This document shows, piece after piece, positions 34,347-42,924 of a DNA stretch of 64,000 nt. Each line of letters opens with the position of its first letter. Within the stretch, counting starts at the first letter, position 1. Source of the DNA: Bacillus sp. REN3 (lineage in GTDB: Bacteria; Bacillota; Bacilli; Bacillales; Cytobacillaceae); the NCBI RefSeq assembly GCF_017912555.1, contig NZ_JAERSD010000015.1, positions 1 through 64,000 on the forward strand, in the 5' to 3' direction. The notes beneath the pieces were generated by a model that ran no database searches, was not told the DNA's origin, and saw nothing but the letters and a program-made list of their open reading frames with translations. The position numbers and the translations under genes are program-made.

Positions 34347-36710
34347 ATGCTTGATGCTTCTCATTTTGATTACTTTGGCAAGGGTACGATTGCGCTGACG
34401 GTCGTTTTATCCATCATAAGCAGTGTGCTCGGAACCCAATTCAGCAGGAAACTCAGAAAGACTGGCTATTCAGCAAGGAAAAACGCGGGTTATTCATCCA
34501 TACTTGCGTTTACTTTCTGGCTAACGCACCTTTTTATCATCCAGTCGGTATCGCTTTCCATTTCAGACAAGCATTCATACTATTTTGCCATTCATTACCT
34601 ATTCTGTTTGCTCGGTTCTTACATCGCCTTGAAGGTGGCCCAGAAGCCATTTTCGGATATGAAGCAGCATCTCTACTCAAGTGCTGCCGTAGCGTTTTCC
34701 ATTTTAGCGGGTGATTACATCGCGTTTTATTTCCTATTCAGCGACTCGATCAGGGTGACGCCGATCCTGATGGCCATCACCAGCGTCCTGGCACTTGGAA
34801 GTTCTTTATCAATTCTCAGGTTCCTGAGCCAGGTCACGAATGAAGAAACAGATCCAGGGATCTCCAATTGGAAGGTTGCCGGGCAGATTTCGGTCGGCAT
34901 CTCGCTCGCCGGGATTCCATTCATCGTGATGGTTTCGCTGCTGGATTTCGGGAAAAATCTATTCCCTTCAAATGAGGAATTGCTTTTTCTGACGCCCTTT
35001 GCCTTTGTCATCGCAGCGAATGTCATCCTGATGCTCGTTCCCGATTCATTTTTCAAGGGGATGCTGGCAAAGAAGAGCCAGTCCTATCTGTCTCTGTTCA
35101 ACCATAATCCCGACCCAGTATTCTGGGTATCAAGCGATGGCACGATCCTCGAAACGAACAGGGAAGCATCGAAATTCACGGGTTACTCGAGAAAAGAGCT
35201 GATCGGTCTCAGTTTCACTGCTCTCTTAAAAGTGAACGCCGAACTGGAAAAAGTGGAAAGTCATTTCAAAAGCATTCTTGACGGAGAGTTAAATACGATT
35301 GACTCCGTGGCTGTCATCAAAGATGGCGCTGTTGTCGATGTGAAAATCATAGCCGTCAGAATCATCATCAACCAAAAAGTCATTGGCGTCTATGGAATCG
35401 TCAAAGACATCACAAACGAGAAAAAGTCCGATGCCCTTATCAAATCACTGGCTTATTCCGATGATTTGACCAACCTGCCGAATAAGCGCAGGCTCGAACT
35501 CGAAATCCAGGAGCTGATAGCGAGGCAGCAGGAATTTGCCCTGATGTATATCGATTTTGACAGGTTCAAACGGATCAATGATACATTTGGCCATTTCTTT
35601 GGCGACCGGGTGATCAGGGCAATCGGGAAAAGGCTGGGCAGCTGCATGGCAAGGGACTGTCTCATCGCGAGAATGGGCGGGGATGAATTCTCGATCATCG
35701 TTCCAGATCTTGAGATGGCAGAGGAGCTTGCCGAAACCATCATCAATCGATTCAGGAGCCCGATCATCCTCGATGGTTACGAATTTTTGATCACGGCGAG
35801 CATCGGGATTGCGAGGTTCCCATCTGATTCTGCCAATCTTGCAGATTTGATGAAGGATGCGGATGTGGCAATGAATGAAGCCAAGCAGGATGGGGCAAAT
35901 ACGTATAAAATATTCAGCAAAGAGATGAATGCCAAGAAATTCAACCAGCTTGAATTGGAAAACGACCTGCGAAACGCAATCAAGGCAGGATCCTTACAGG
36001 TTTACTATCAGCCAAAATACAATATCGTCACCCAACAGGTGATCGGATCGGAAGCACTCGTAAGATGGAACCATCCGAAATACGGCTTCATTTCGCCAGG
36101 AGTCTTCATTCCAATCGCGGAAGAAGCACACTTGATCATCCAGCTTGAACGAGCGGTGTTCACGGAGGTTTTCCGCAGCATAAAGCGCTGGAAACAAGCA
36201 GGGTTCCATGTACCCCGGACGTCTGTCAATGTATCCGTCATCCATTTTTACCAGGAGGACTTCATCGATTTCATCATCCAAAGCATGATGGATTTCGGCC
36301 TGCAAGGCTCCGACCTTGAAATCGAAGTAACCGAAAGCATCATGATGAAAAGTGAAAGCAGTATTGATGACGATTTGCAGGTGCTGAGGGATATCGGGAT
36401 CGAAATCAGCATTGATGATTTCGGGACAGGCTACAATTCCCTGAGCTACCTGCAGAAGCTGTCGATCGACCGCCTGAAAATCGACCAATCATTCATTGCG
36501 AACTCCTCGGATAACCCGGAAATCATCTCGACGATCATTTCGATGGCGAGGACCCTGAAACTCGCCGTCATCGCCGAAGGGGTCGAAACGAACGAACAGA
36601 TCCAGCTCTTGAATTCCTTGGGATGCAATGAAGTCCAGGGCTTCTATTACTCACCTGCCATTGAGAACGGCAAGTATCAGGCATTGCTCGAAACCCAGGA
36701 AGCATGCTGA
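34347..36710 (+). CDS. Membrane PAS-GGDEF-EAL cyclic-di-GMP protein
   Basis: 787 aa. About seven membrane segments (residues 10-230) form an unassigned integral sensor. A PAS domain follows at about 245-360 (HNPDPVFWVSSDGTILETNR). The GGDEF domain (RMGGDEFSIIVPD near 434) keeps the catalytic signature. The EAL domain (IGSEALVRWNHPKYG near 564, then DDFGTGYNSLSYLQKL) also keeps its metal ligands. Synthesis and breakdown of c-di-GMP are therefore both possible. The start is the ATG at 34347 with GGGGG upstream; the earlier ATG at 34284 has no ribosome binding site. It is transcribed alone, downstream of the reductase operon terminator. Confidence 0.9.
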   Translation: MLDASHFDYFGKGTIALTVVLSIISSVLGTQFSRKLRKTGYSARKNAGYSSILAFTFWLTHLFIIQSVSLSISDKHSYYFAIHYLFCLLGSYIALKVAQKPFSDMKQHLYSSAAVAFSILAGDYIAFYFLFSDSIRVTPILMAITSVLALGSSLSILRFLSQVTNEETDPGISNWKVAGQISVGISLAGIPFIVMVSLLDFGKNLFPSNEELLFLTPFAFVIAANVILMLVPDSFFKGMLAKKSQSYLSLFNHNPDPVFWVSSDGTILETNREASKFTGYSRKELIGLSFTALLKVNAELEKVESHFKSILDGELNTIDSVAVIKDGAVVDVKIIAVRIIINQKVIGVYGIVKDITNEKKSDALIKSLAYSDDLTNLPNKRRLELEIQELIARQQEFALMYIDFDRFKRINDTFGHFFGDRVIRAIGKRLGSCMARDCLIARMGGDEFSIIVPDLEMAEELAETIINRFRSPIILDGYEFLITASIGIARFPSDSANLADLMKDADVAMNEAKQDGANTYKIFSKEMNAKKFNQLELENDLRNAIKAGSLQVYYQPKYNIVTQQVIGSEALVRWNHPKYGFISPGVFIPIAEEAHLIIQLERAVFTEVFRSIKRWKQAGFHVPRTSVNVSVIHFYQEDFIDFIIQSMMDFGLQGSDLEIEVTESIMMKSESSIDDDLQVLRDIGIEISIDDFGTGYNSLSYLQKLSIDRLKIDQSFIANSSDNPEIISTIISMARTLKLAVIAEGVETNEQIQLLNSLGCNEVQGFYYSPAIENGKYQALLETQEAC

Positions 36711-36716
36711 CGAACA

Positions 36717-36754
36717 AAAGGAAGCAGGGAATGTGAACCCAGCTTCCTTTTTTT
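36717..36754 (+). terminator. Intrinsic terminator of the GGDEF-EAL gene
   Basis: AAAGGAAGC (36717-36725) and GCTTCCTTT (36742-36750) then TTTT. It serves the plus-strand gene and lies in the convergent gap. Confidence 0.8.
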
Positions 36755-36772
36755 CTGCCATCCTATTCGCCA

Positions 36773-37279
36773 TTACAGGTCAAGTGCATACAATTTCAGT
36801 TCTTCCGTATCATTCGGAAGCGTTACATAATCTTCCAGTACCATCCCCAGCTTCTCAAGCAATCTTGAGGAAGGTGCATTGTCCTTCGTCGTGATGGCCA
36901 CAAGCCGCTTCAATCCCTTTTCCCTTGCATATCCCACGGTTCCCTGGGCAGCTTCGTAAGCATAGCCTTTTTTCTGGGAGTCAGCGAGGAACGCAAAGCC
37001 GAGATCGACATCTTCAAGTCCGTCCCGCTTGATAAGGCCGCAGAGTCCGATTGGAATGCTGCCATCTTTCAGCTCAGCCACGAAGAGCCCAAATCCTATT
37101 TGTCCGTACATCTTTCTCGGTCCATTCACAATATAGTTCCTAGCATCCTCGAGCGTCTTGATTCCCTTATCTCCTATGTACCGCAGCCATCCAGGTTCAT
37201 TCAGCAATTGGAAAATGAACTCCGCATCCGTGGTCTCTGCCCAGCGCAGGATCAACCGCTCCGTTTCAAGCACCTTCAT
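36773..37279 (-). CDS. GNAT family N-acetyltransferase (RimJ/RimL-like)
   Basis: 168 aa. It opens LETERLILRWAETTDAEFIF, the usual RimJ/RimL N-terminus. The acetyl-CoA site region is DLGFAFLADSQKKGYAYEAA (near residue 106), followed by ITTKDNAPSSRLLEKLGM (near 136). The substrate is unknown. The frame stays open upstream to 37558 but that part lies in repeat DNA; the ATG at 37279 has GAGGTGG upstream and begins the homology. Confidence 0.85.
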   Translation of the reverse strand: MKVLETERLILRWAETTDAEFIFQLLNEPGWLRYIGDKGIKTLEDARNYIVNGPRKMYGQIGFGLFVAELKDGSIPIGLCGLIKRDGLEDVDLGFAFLADSQKKGYAYEAAQGTVGYAREKGLKRLVAITTKDNAPSSRLLEKLGMVLEDYVTLPNDTEELKLYALDL

Positions 37280-37883
37280 CCGGCCACCTCGATTCAGATT
37301 TGATGAAATAAGTATACGATAAATGCTTCCTGTACCGCCACCATTATACAAAAGCTGTTTCCGCAAGCTTTGTTGCTTTTTACTGAATGATTGATTTCCA
37401 CTTCTGTCGCCGCTTTCCTGGGGGTGAGTTGAGGCTTCGCAGCGCATAAAGGCCTGTGGGGTCTCAACTTTTCCACCAGACACTGAATGAGCTATTGTGA
37501 AATCACCACGCACAAAAATGGTTGGCATTTTCCAGTAGCCATGCTCATTCTTTTCCAATTAATACTTACGAACTATTTGTTTCTCTTAAGGTTGATTCAG
37601 CAAACAGCCTTTTTTAAAGGGGGAGGGGAGAAACGGAGGGAACTGGATTCCTTATTGAAAACACAGAGGCCTTATCATGGCAAGGGATTATCATCAAGCA
37701 GCGATTTTTCGGATAGGAAGCAAATCTTTGTTAAAGAAGGGGAGCATGTTAAAAGCCAGGAAAAAGAAACGAATGTTTAGAAAAATAAAAAAGTTGTTTT
37801 TTCCCAAAAACTCATATATCATCAAGTAGTAAGAAAACGACATATTGTGACGTTTTCGGAATTTTAAACTATATATTGAATTT
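37280..37883. other. Intergenic region with repeat copy
   Basis: About 600 bases between the GNAT gene and the cobalamin riboswitch. It contains a degenerate G+C-rich dispersed repeat (37372-37482). Downstream of that lies AT-rich DNA holding the probable promoter of the riboswitch transcript (TTGTGA at 37845-37850 and TATATA near 37870, spacing 19). Short open frames here are not convincing. Confidence 0.5.
37372..37482 (-). repeat. G+C-rich dispersed repeat, diverged copy
   Basis: Contains TGATTTCCACTTCTGTCGCC and CGCTTTCCTGGGGG near its left end and GGCCTGTGGGGTCTCAAC toward the right. These correspond on the minus strand to the right-end and central blocks of the repeat at 7811-7883 and 9010-9125. 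Confidence 0.5.
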
Positions 37884-38046
37884 GCCGGTAAATATGGTGC
37901 CCCTAGCAGGCTTAAAAGGGAATCTGGTGGAAATCCAGGACTGTTCCCGCAACTGTAAGTGCTGACGAAATAAGGAAAGACCACTGTCTGACAATGGATG
38001 GGAAGGCCTTAAAGTAGGAAGAAGCACAAGTCAGGAGACCTGCCAT
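37884..38046 (+). promoter_or_regulatory. Cobalamin (B12) riboswitch aptamer
   Basis: The conserved blocks appear in order: GGTGCCC (37896), AAAAGGGAA with GGTGGAAATCC (37914-37936), GGACTGTTCCCGCAACTGTA (the core, about 37938-37957), the GACCACTG block, GGGAAGGC, and the closing B12 box AGTCAGGAGACCTGCC (38029-38044). Binding of adenosylcobalamin is expected to lower expression of the downstream genes through the terminator at 38148-38174. Confidence 0.93.
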
Positions 38047-38147
38047 GTTTATGCGTGTTATCTTCTTCGGGGATTGGGAAGGTAAAACGAGGATCATGCA
38101 GTAGACACCTTGTCGAAAGGTTTATTCGTGTATCATCGTTTGCCATA

Positions 38148-38174
38148 CCCATCCTTTACGAGATGGGTTTTTTT
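38148..38174 (+). terminator. Riboswitch expression-platform terminator
   Basis: CCCATC (38148-38153), 8-base loop, GATGGG (38162-38167), then seven T. It lies 100 bases after the B12 box and 43 bases before the thioesterase start, where a ligand-controlled terminator is expected. Confidence 0.85.
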
Positions 38175-38216
38175 CATGCCCGGAAGAAGAATTCAATGGA
38201 AAAGGAGAAGAATCAA

Positions 38217-38681
38217 ATGGAAGCTATCTCATCGGATATTTCAAGAACATTCAAGACGCATTTAGTGTTGCCGCCAGACACGAACCACATGGGCACGATT
38301 TTCGGCGGAACCATTCTCGCCTATGTGGATGAAATTGCGGGAATCGCTGCAATGAAGCACAGCAGGAAGGCAGTTGTGACAGCATCGATCGACCGGGTCA
38401 ATTTCCTTTCGCCAGCGAAGGTCGGCGACATCCTCGTGCTCGAGGCAGTCATCATCTCCACTGGCCGGACATCGATGGAAGTGTATGTGAAAGTGGAAAC
38501 CCAGCATCTCGAGACAGGTGAGAGGACACTGACGACCACTTCATTCGTCACAATGGTCGCAAAGGATGAAGATGGAAATCCTGTGGCTGTTCCGGGAGTC
38601 ATTCCCCAGACAGAAGATGAAAAAGAACTGTTCAAGACAGCAGAAGAAAGAAGGCGCCGCCGACTGGAAATGAGGAGATAG
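38217..38681 (+). CDS. Acyl-CoA thioesterase (hotdog fold)
   Basis: 154 aa. The hotdog acyl-CoA thioesterase signature TNHMGTIFGGTILAYVDEIA is near residue 21, with IDRVNFLSPAKVGDILVLEA near 59. The C-terminus is a basic helix ending ERRRRRLEMRR. It hydrolyses acyl-CoA thioesters. The open frame extends to 38055, but that would run through the riboswitch terminator; the ATG at 38217 has AAGGAG about 9 bases upstream. It is 12 bases before nrdA, so it shares the B12-controlled transcript, an unexpected partner for a ribonucleotide reductase. Confidence 0.85.
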   Translation: MEAISSDISRTFKTHLVLPPDTNHMGTIFGGTILAYVDEIAGIAAMKHSRKAVVTASIDRVNFLSPAKVGDILVLEAVIISTGRTSMEVYVKVETQHLETGERTLTTTSFVTMVAKDEDGNPVAVPGVIPQTEDEKELFKTAEERRRRRLEMRR

Positions 38682-38693
38682 GAGGGGAAAGGG

Positions 38694-40910
38694 ATGGTCG
38701 TCGAGACGAAATTGGACGAGTTGGTAACTGAAACGGAAAACCTGCATCCAGAGCTCGACTTTACAGACTACAAGGAAAAAATCAGCGCCGCGCTGAAGGT
38801 AAAAGAGATGTCCACTGGGCAGCTTGAAAACCTGCTGATCCTGACGGCAGTCGAAAGGATCAGCAGCCTTGAACCAGACTGGACGAAGGTAGCGGCACAC
38901 TTTTACCTGAAAAGGCTCTACCGGCTCAGCCGCACGGCAAGGAACAACCATGCCGAGTATGAATCCTTCCATGACTTGATCACGATGCTGACAGGGATGG
39001 GAATCTATGATGAAAGACTTTTGCAATCCTACAGCAAGGATGAGATCGACTATCTGGAAATCGTCATCAATCCGGAGAAGGACAGGCTATTCACCTACAT
39101 AGGCCTTGTCACGATGGCTGAACGGTACCTGGCTAAGTCCCATCATGGAGATTTCCTTGAACTGCCACAGGAGCGGTTCATGATCATCGCGATGACCCTG
39201 ATGGCGGATGAGCGGAAAGAAATACGGCTTGATTTGGTTGAAGAAGCGTACTGGGCGCTTTCCAATCTTTACATGACCGTTGCAACCCCGACCCTCTCCA
39301 ATGCGGGAAAAAGCTCTGGCCAGCTGTCGAGCTGCTTCATCGATACGGTCGAGGATGACTTAAGGGGTATTTATGACTCGAATACCGATATCGCGACATT
39401 AAGCAAGAACGGCGGCGGGATCGGTGTCTACCTCGGGAAAATCAGGAGCCGCGGCAGCGACATCAAAGGATTCAAGGGCTGCAGCTCCGGGGTCATCCCG
39501 TGGATGAAACAGCTGAATAACACTGCGGTTTCCGTCGACCAATTGGGCCAGAGGCAGGGAGCGGTCGCCGTTTACCTGGATTGCTGGCACAAGGATATCT
39601 TCCCGTTCCTTGATTCGAAACTGAATAACGGGGACGAGCGCCAGCGGACGCATGATCTTTTCACCGGTGTCTGTATCCCGGACCTGTTCATGGAGCAGGT
39701 AGGAAAGAGGGGAGACTGGTATTTGTTCGACCCGCATGAAGTAAGGCGGGTGATGGGCTATTCACTCGAAGATTTTTACGACGAAGAGAAGGGCGCTGGC
39801 TCGTTCCGGGAAAAATACTGGGAATGTGTGAACCATCCAGGACTATCCCATGAGGTTGTTCCAGCCATTGAAATATTCAAATCGATCATGGTTTCGCAGC
39901 TTGAGACGGGAACACCATACATGTTTTACCGTGACACGGTCAACAGGATGAATGCGAACAGCCACAAAGGAATGATCTATTGCAGCAACCTTTGCACGGA
40001 GATTGCCCAGAACATGAGCCCGACCGTGATGGAAGAGGAAAGGGTGGAAGACGGCAAAATCGTCGTTTACAAAAAGCCAGGCGATTTTGTCGTTTGCAAC
40101 CTGTCTTCGATCTCCCTGGCGAAAAGCGTTTGTGATGAAGTATTGGAGAGGCTGATCCCGATCCAGGTCAGGATGCTCGACAACGTCATTGACATCAACG
40201 AGATTCCCGTCCTGCAGGCGCAGCTCACGAACAAAAACTACCGCGGCATCGGCCTTGGCACGTTCGGCTGGCACCATTTGCTGGCGCTGAAGAGCATCAA
40301 ATGGGAAAGCGAGGAAGCTTTATCTTACTGTGATGCTTTGTATGAGGAAATCGCCTACCTGACAATCAAGGCAAGCCAGGAGCTGGCGGAAGAGAAGGGG
40401 AGCTACTCTTATTTCGAAGGCTCTGACTGGGCGACTGGCCGTTATTTTGAGAAAAGAGGCTATACGAGTTATAGATGGCAGGAACTGAGCCGCAAAGTAA
40501 AGCAAACGGGCATCCGCAACGGTTATTTATTGGCGGTGGCGCCGAACTCATCGACCTCGATCCTCGCAGGTTCGACAGCAAGCATCGACCCGATCTTCAG
40601 GCTTGAATATTCTGAAGAGAAAAAGGATTACAAAATCCCGGTCACTGCACCCGACCTGTCAGCCCAGACGACCTGGTATTACAAATCAGCTTATCAGATC
40701 GACCAGCACTGGAGCATCAAACAGAACGCCAGGCGCCAGCGGCATGTCGATCAATCGATTTCCTTCAATTTTTATGTAAAGAACGATATCAAGGCGAAAA
40801 CGCTGCTCGATTTGCATATGGACGCCTGGGAATCCGGGCTGAAGACAACTTACTATATCCGGTCCACATCCGGCAGCGCCATCGAAGAATGCGACAGCTG
40901 CCATAGCTAG
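38694..40910 (+). CDS. nrdA: Ribonucleoside-diphosphate reductase, alpha subunit (class Ia type)
   Basis: 738 aa. NrdA landmarks: TPTLSNAGKSSGQLSSCF near 200 (first redox Cys), YCSNLCTEI near 424 (the N-x-C-x-E active site), LAVAPNSSTSIL near 606, and TTYYIRS near 717 with the tyrosine pair of the radical path. The end is ECDSCHS, the C-terminal dithiol. The enzyme reduces NDPs to dNDPs with the beta subunit encoded 15 bases downstream. It needs oxygen for radical formation but not B12, which fits repression by the upstream cobalamin riboswitch when a class II enzyme elsewhere can work. Nucleotide-specificity and ATP-cone features were not examined in detail. Confidence 0.9.
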   Translation: MVVETKLDELVTETENLHPELDFTDYKEKISAALKVKEMSTGQLENLLILTAVERISSLEPDWTKVAAHFYLKRLYRLSRTARNNHAEYESFHDLITMLTGMGIYDERLLQSYSKDEIDYLEIVINPEKDRLFTYIGLVTMAERYLAKSHHGDFLELPQERFMIIAMTLMADERKEIRLDLVEEAYWALSNLYMTVATPTLSNAGKSSGQLSSCFIDTVEDDLRGIYDSNTDIATLSKNGGGIGVYLGKIRSRGSDIKGFKGCSSGVIPWMKQLNNTAVSVDQLGQRQGAVAVYLDCWHKDIFPFLDSKLNNGDERQRTHDLFTGVCIPDLFMEQVGKRGDWYLFDPHEVRRVMGYSLEDFYDEEKGAGSFREKYWECVNHPGLSHEVVPAIEIFKSIMVSQLETGTPYMFYRDTVNRMNANSHKGMIYCSNLCTEIAQNMSPTVMEEERVEDGKIVVYKKPGDFVVCNLSSISLAKSVCDEVLERLIPIQVRMLDNVIDINEIPVLQAQLTNKNYRGIGLGTFGWHHLLALKSIKWESEEALSYCDALYEEIAYLTIKASQELAEEKGSYSYFEGSDWATGRYFEKRGYTSYRWQELSRKVKQTGIRNGYLLAVAPNSSTSILAGSTASIDPIFRLEYSEEKKDYKIPVTAPDLSAQTTWYYKSAYQIDQHWSIKQNARRQRHVDQSISFNFYVKNDIKAKTLLDLHMDAWESGLKTTYYIRSTSGSAIEECDSCHS

Positions 40911-40925
40911 GAAGGGGGAGGCAGA

Positions 40926-41960
40926 ATGGAAATCACAAAACGGAAACTGATTGATGCCGGGGCGCCGAACGCATCGACTGGCATCCTGAACGGCCGCAGT
41001 TCGAATATCCTGAATTGGGATGATGTCCGCTTCCAGTGGGCCTATCCAAAATATAAGAGAATGCTGGCGAACTTCTGGACGCCGTTTGAAATCAACATGT
41101 CAAGGGACATCAAGCAGTTCCCGGACCTTTCAGAGCATGAAAAGGACGCGTTCTTGAAAATCATCGGCCTCCTGGCATTGCTGGACAGCGTCCAGACAGA
41201 CTACGCAGGGAAAGTGGCGGACTATCTGACCGATTCCAGCCTGAATGCGCTGATGATCATCCTCGCCCAGCAGGAGGTGGTCCACAACCATTCCTACAGC
41301 TATGTGCTCTCAAGCATCGTGCCGAAAGCGAAGCAGGACGAGGTGTTCGATTACTGGCGGACCGAGCCGATCCTCCGGGAGCGCAATGATTTCATCACCA
41401 ACGGCTATATTGGTTTCGCTGAAAATCCGACAGTCGAAAACCTTTTGCACTCGATTGTTTACGATGTCATACTCGAAGGCCTGTTCTTCTATTCAGGATT
41501 CGCGTTTTTTTACAACCTGGCCCGCAACCAGAAAATGGTCGCCACCAGTACGATGATCAACTACATCAACCGCGATGAGCAGCTGCATGTCGGCTTGTTC
41601 GAAAAAATCTTCAAAGAGGTTTTGCGGGAACATCCGGAATATGATACAGCAGAGTTGAAGGCATTTGGCACCGCCACCTTCAAAAAAGCGGCCGAGCTCG
41701 AAATCGACTGGGCCAGGCATATCATTGGCAACCAAATCGACGGCCTGATCATGCCCGAACTCGAGGCTTACATCAAGTTCATGGCCAACAAAAGAGCCGA
41801 GCAGCTGGGCTTCCAGGCACCATACGAGGGATACCGAACCAACCCATTGCGCTGGATCATCGCCTACCAGGAAGTCGACCTAGGAAAGACCGACTTCTTC
41901 GAGCAAAAATCAAGGCAGTACACGAAGACATCCGATGTCAATGGGTTTGATGAGCTGTGA
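40926..41960 (+). CDS. nrdB: Ribonucleoside-diphosphate reductase, beta subunit
   Basis: 344 aa, ferritin-like. Carboxylate/His metal-binding segments include LAQQEVVHNHSYSYVLSS near residue 119 and INRDEQLHVGLFEKIFKE near 214. The C-terminus DVNGFDEL is the short tail that docks into the alpha subunit. It houses the metal centre and radical that start NDP reduction. It follows nrdA by 15 bases with GGGGGAGG upstream, and ends just before a palindromic repeat that probably stops transcription or protects the 3' end. Confidence 0.9.
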   Translation: MEITKRKLIDAGAPNASTGILNGRSSNILNWDDVRFQWAYPKYKRMLANFWTPFEINMSRDIKQFPDLSEHEKDAFLKIIGLLALLDSVQTDYAGKVADYLTDSSLNALMIILAQQEVVHNHSYSYVLSSIVPKAKQDEVFDYWRTEPILRERNDFITNGYIGFAENPTVENLLHSIVYDVILEGLFFYSGFAFFYNLARNQKMVATSTMINYINRDEQLHVGLFEKIFKEVLREHPEYDTAELKAFGTATFKKAAELEIDWARHIIGNQIDGLIMPELEAYIKFMANKRAEQLGFQAPYEGYRTNPLRWIIAYQEVDLGKTDFFEQKSRQYTKTSDVNGFDEL

Positions 41961-41963
41961 AAA

Positions 41964-42014
41964 CACGGGGACGGTTCTCTTGCTTCAGAATGAAGCAAGA
42001 GAACCGTCCCTTTG
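41964..42014. repeat. REP-like palindrome, perfect 20-bp arms
   Basis: Arms at 41968-41987 (GGGACGGTTCTCTTGC...) and 41991-42010 are exact reverse complements with a 3-base loop, followed by TTTGC. Each arm is the GGGGACGGTTCT element also seen at 4737 and 4784. It stands 7 bases after the nrdB stop and can act as terminator or mRNA stabiliser. Confidence 0.8.
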
Positions 42015-42089
42015 CTTTAACATGAGATGCATATTTCCTCCTGGTTTTTATACAATTTTAATATGATGAATTAGTAAGGAGGGACTTGG

Positions 42090-42587
42090 ATGGCTCCTTC
42101 AAAAATTGTGTTGTTCCGGCATGGCGAAAAGGCGGATGGCGATGGATTGACACCAAAGGGATTCCTCAGGGCAAACCTTTTATCCTCATGCCTAATTCAG
42201 AGATATCCTGCTATGAAAGGCATTTACGCAGCAGGGTCAGGACTAGGGGACAGCAGTGTGCGGAAAGTCCAGACCGTCGCTCCATTGATCAGCCAGATGG
42301 TTTTTATCAACCCTGCCATCGCCATAAACACCATCTATTTAAAATTTCAATACAAGCAAGCAGCCGCAGAAATCCTTTCTTCCCATCTATTTACGAACCA
42401 AATCGTATTAGTCTGCTGGTCACATTCCACCATCCCAGCCTTCGCAAAAGAGCTTGGAGCCAGGAGGGTGCCAGACAAATGGCCATCAAGCAGATATGAC
42501 ATGCTCTGGGAAATTGACCCCATAACCAAACAACTCACACAAATCCCACAACTCTTACTATTTGGGGACCATCCAGTTCCATTCTGA
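42090..42587 (+). CDS. Histidine phosphatase-like protein
   Basis: 165 aa. It begins SKIVLFRHGEKADGDGLTPKG, a phosphoglycerate-mutase-type histidine phosphatase start (RHGE at residues 10-13). The later VCWSHSTIPAFAKE (near 110) stands where the second active-site His normally lies. Small stand-alone members act as phosphatases of unknown substrate. GGAGGG about 8 bases before the ATG. Confidence 0.7.
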   Translation: MAPSKIVLFRHGEKADGDGLTPKGFLRANLLSSCLIQRYPAMKGIYAAGSGLGDSSVRKVQTVAPLISQMVFINPAIAINTIYLKFQYKQAAAEILSSHLFTNQIVLVCWSHSTIPAFAKELGARRVPDKWPSSRYDMLWEIDPITKQLTQIPQLLLFGDHPVPF

Positions 42588-42924
42588 AATATGGGGACAG
42601 CATTACTTGCTACAAAAATCCGCTCCTTTGCTTTTATTTGTTAGAAAGAAGCCTTCCAAGCGGTCGAAAACCATAATACGTAACCTCTTTTTTCAAAATT
42701 GTACAGGGAGACGTCTCTCAATATATTGCATTCAGTATCTTTTAAGTGAATACAGGCTTTTATATACATTTTTCATACATCGCTTTTTATTGTCGAAATA
42801 TTCATACTTTTTTCACATTCAATATGCCAGTAACTTAAATTATCATTTATTTAGCGTCCCAAAAGGTAAAAAAGGAGGGGAACATAGTATAGGGGCGACA
42901 TCCTTGACGAAAGGGGCTACATAA
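42588..42924. other. Intergenic region
   Basis: 337 bases of AT-rich DNA. A weak, degenerate REP-like fragment (GGGGACAGCATTACTTGC, from 42593) sits right after the phosphatase gene. The rest holds the upstream region of the carboxypeptidase-like gene; I see no further feature. Confidence 0.45.
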
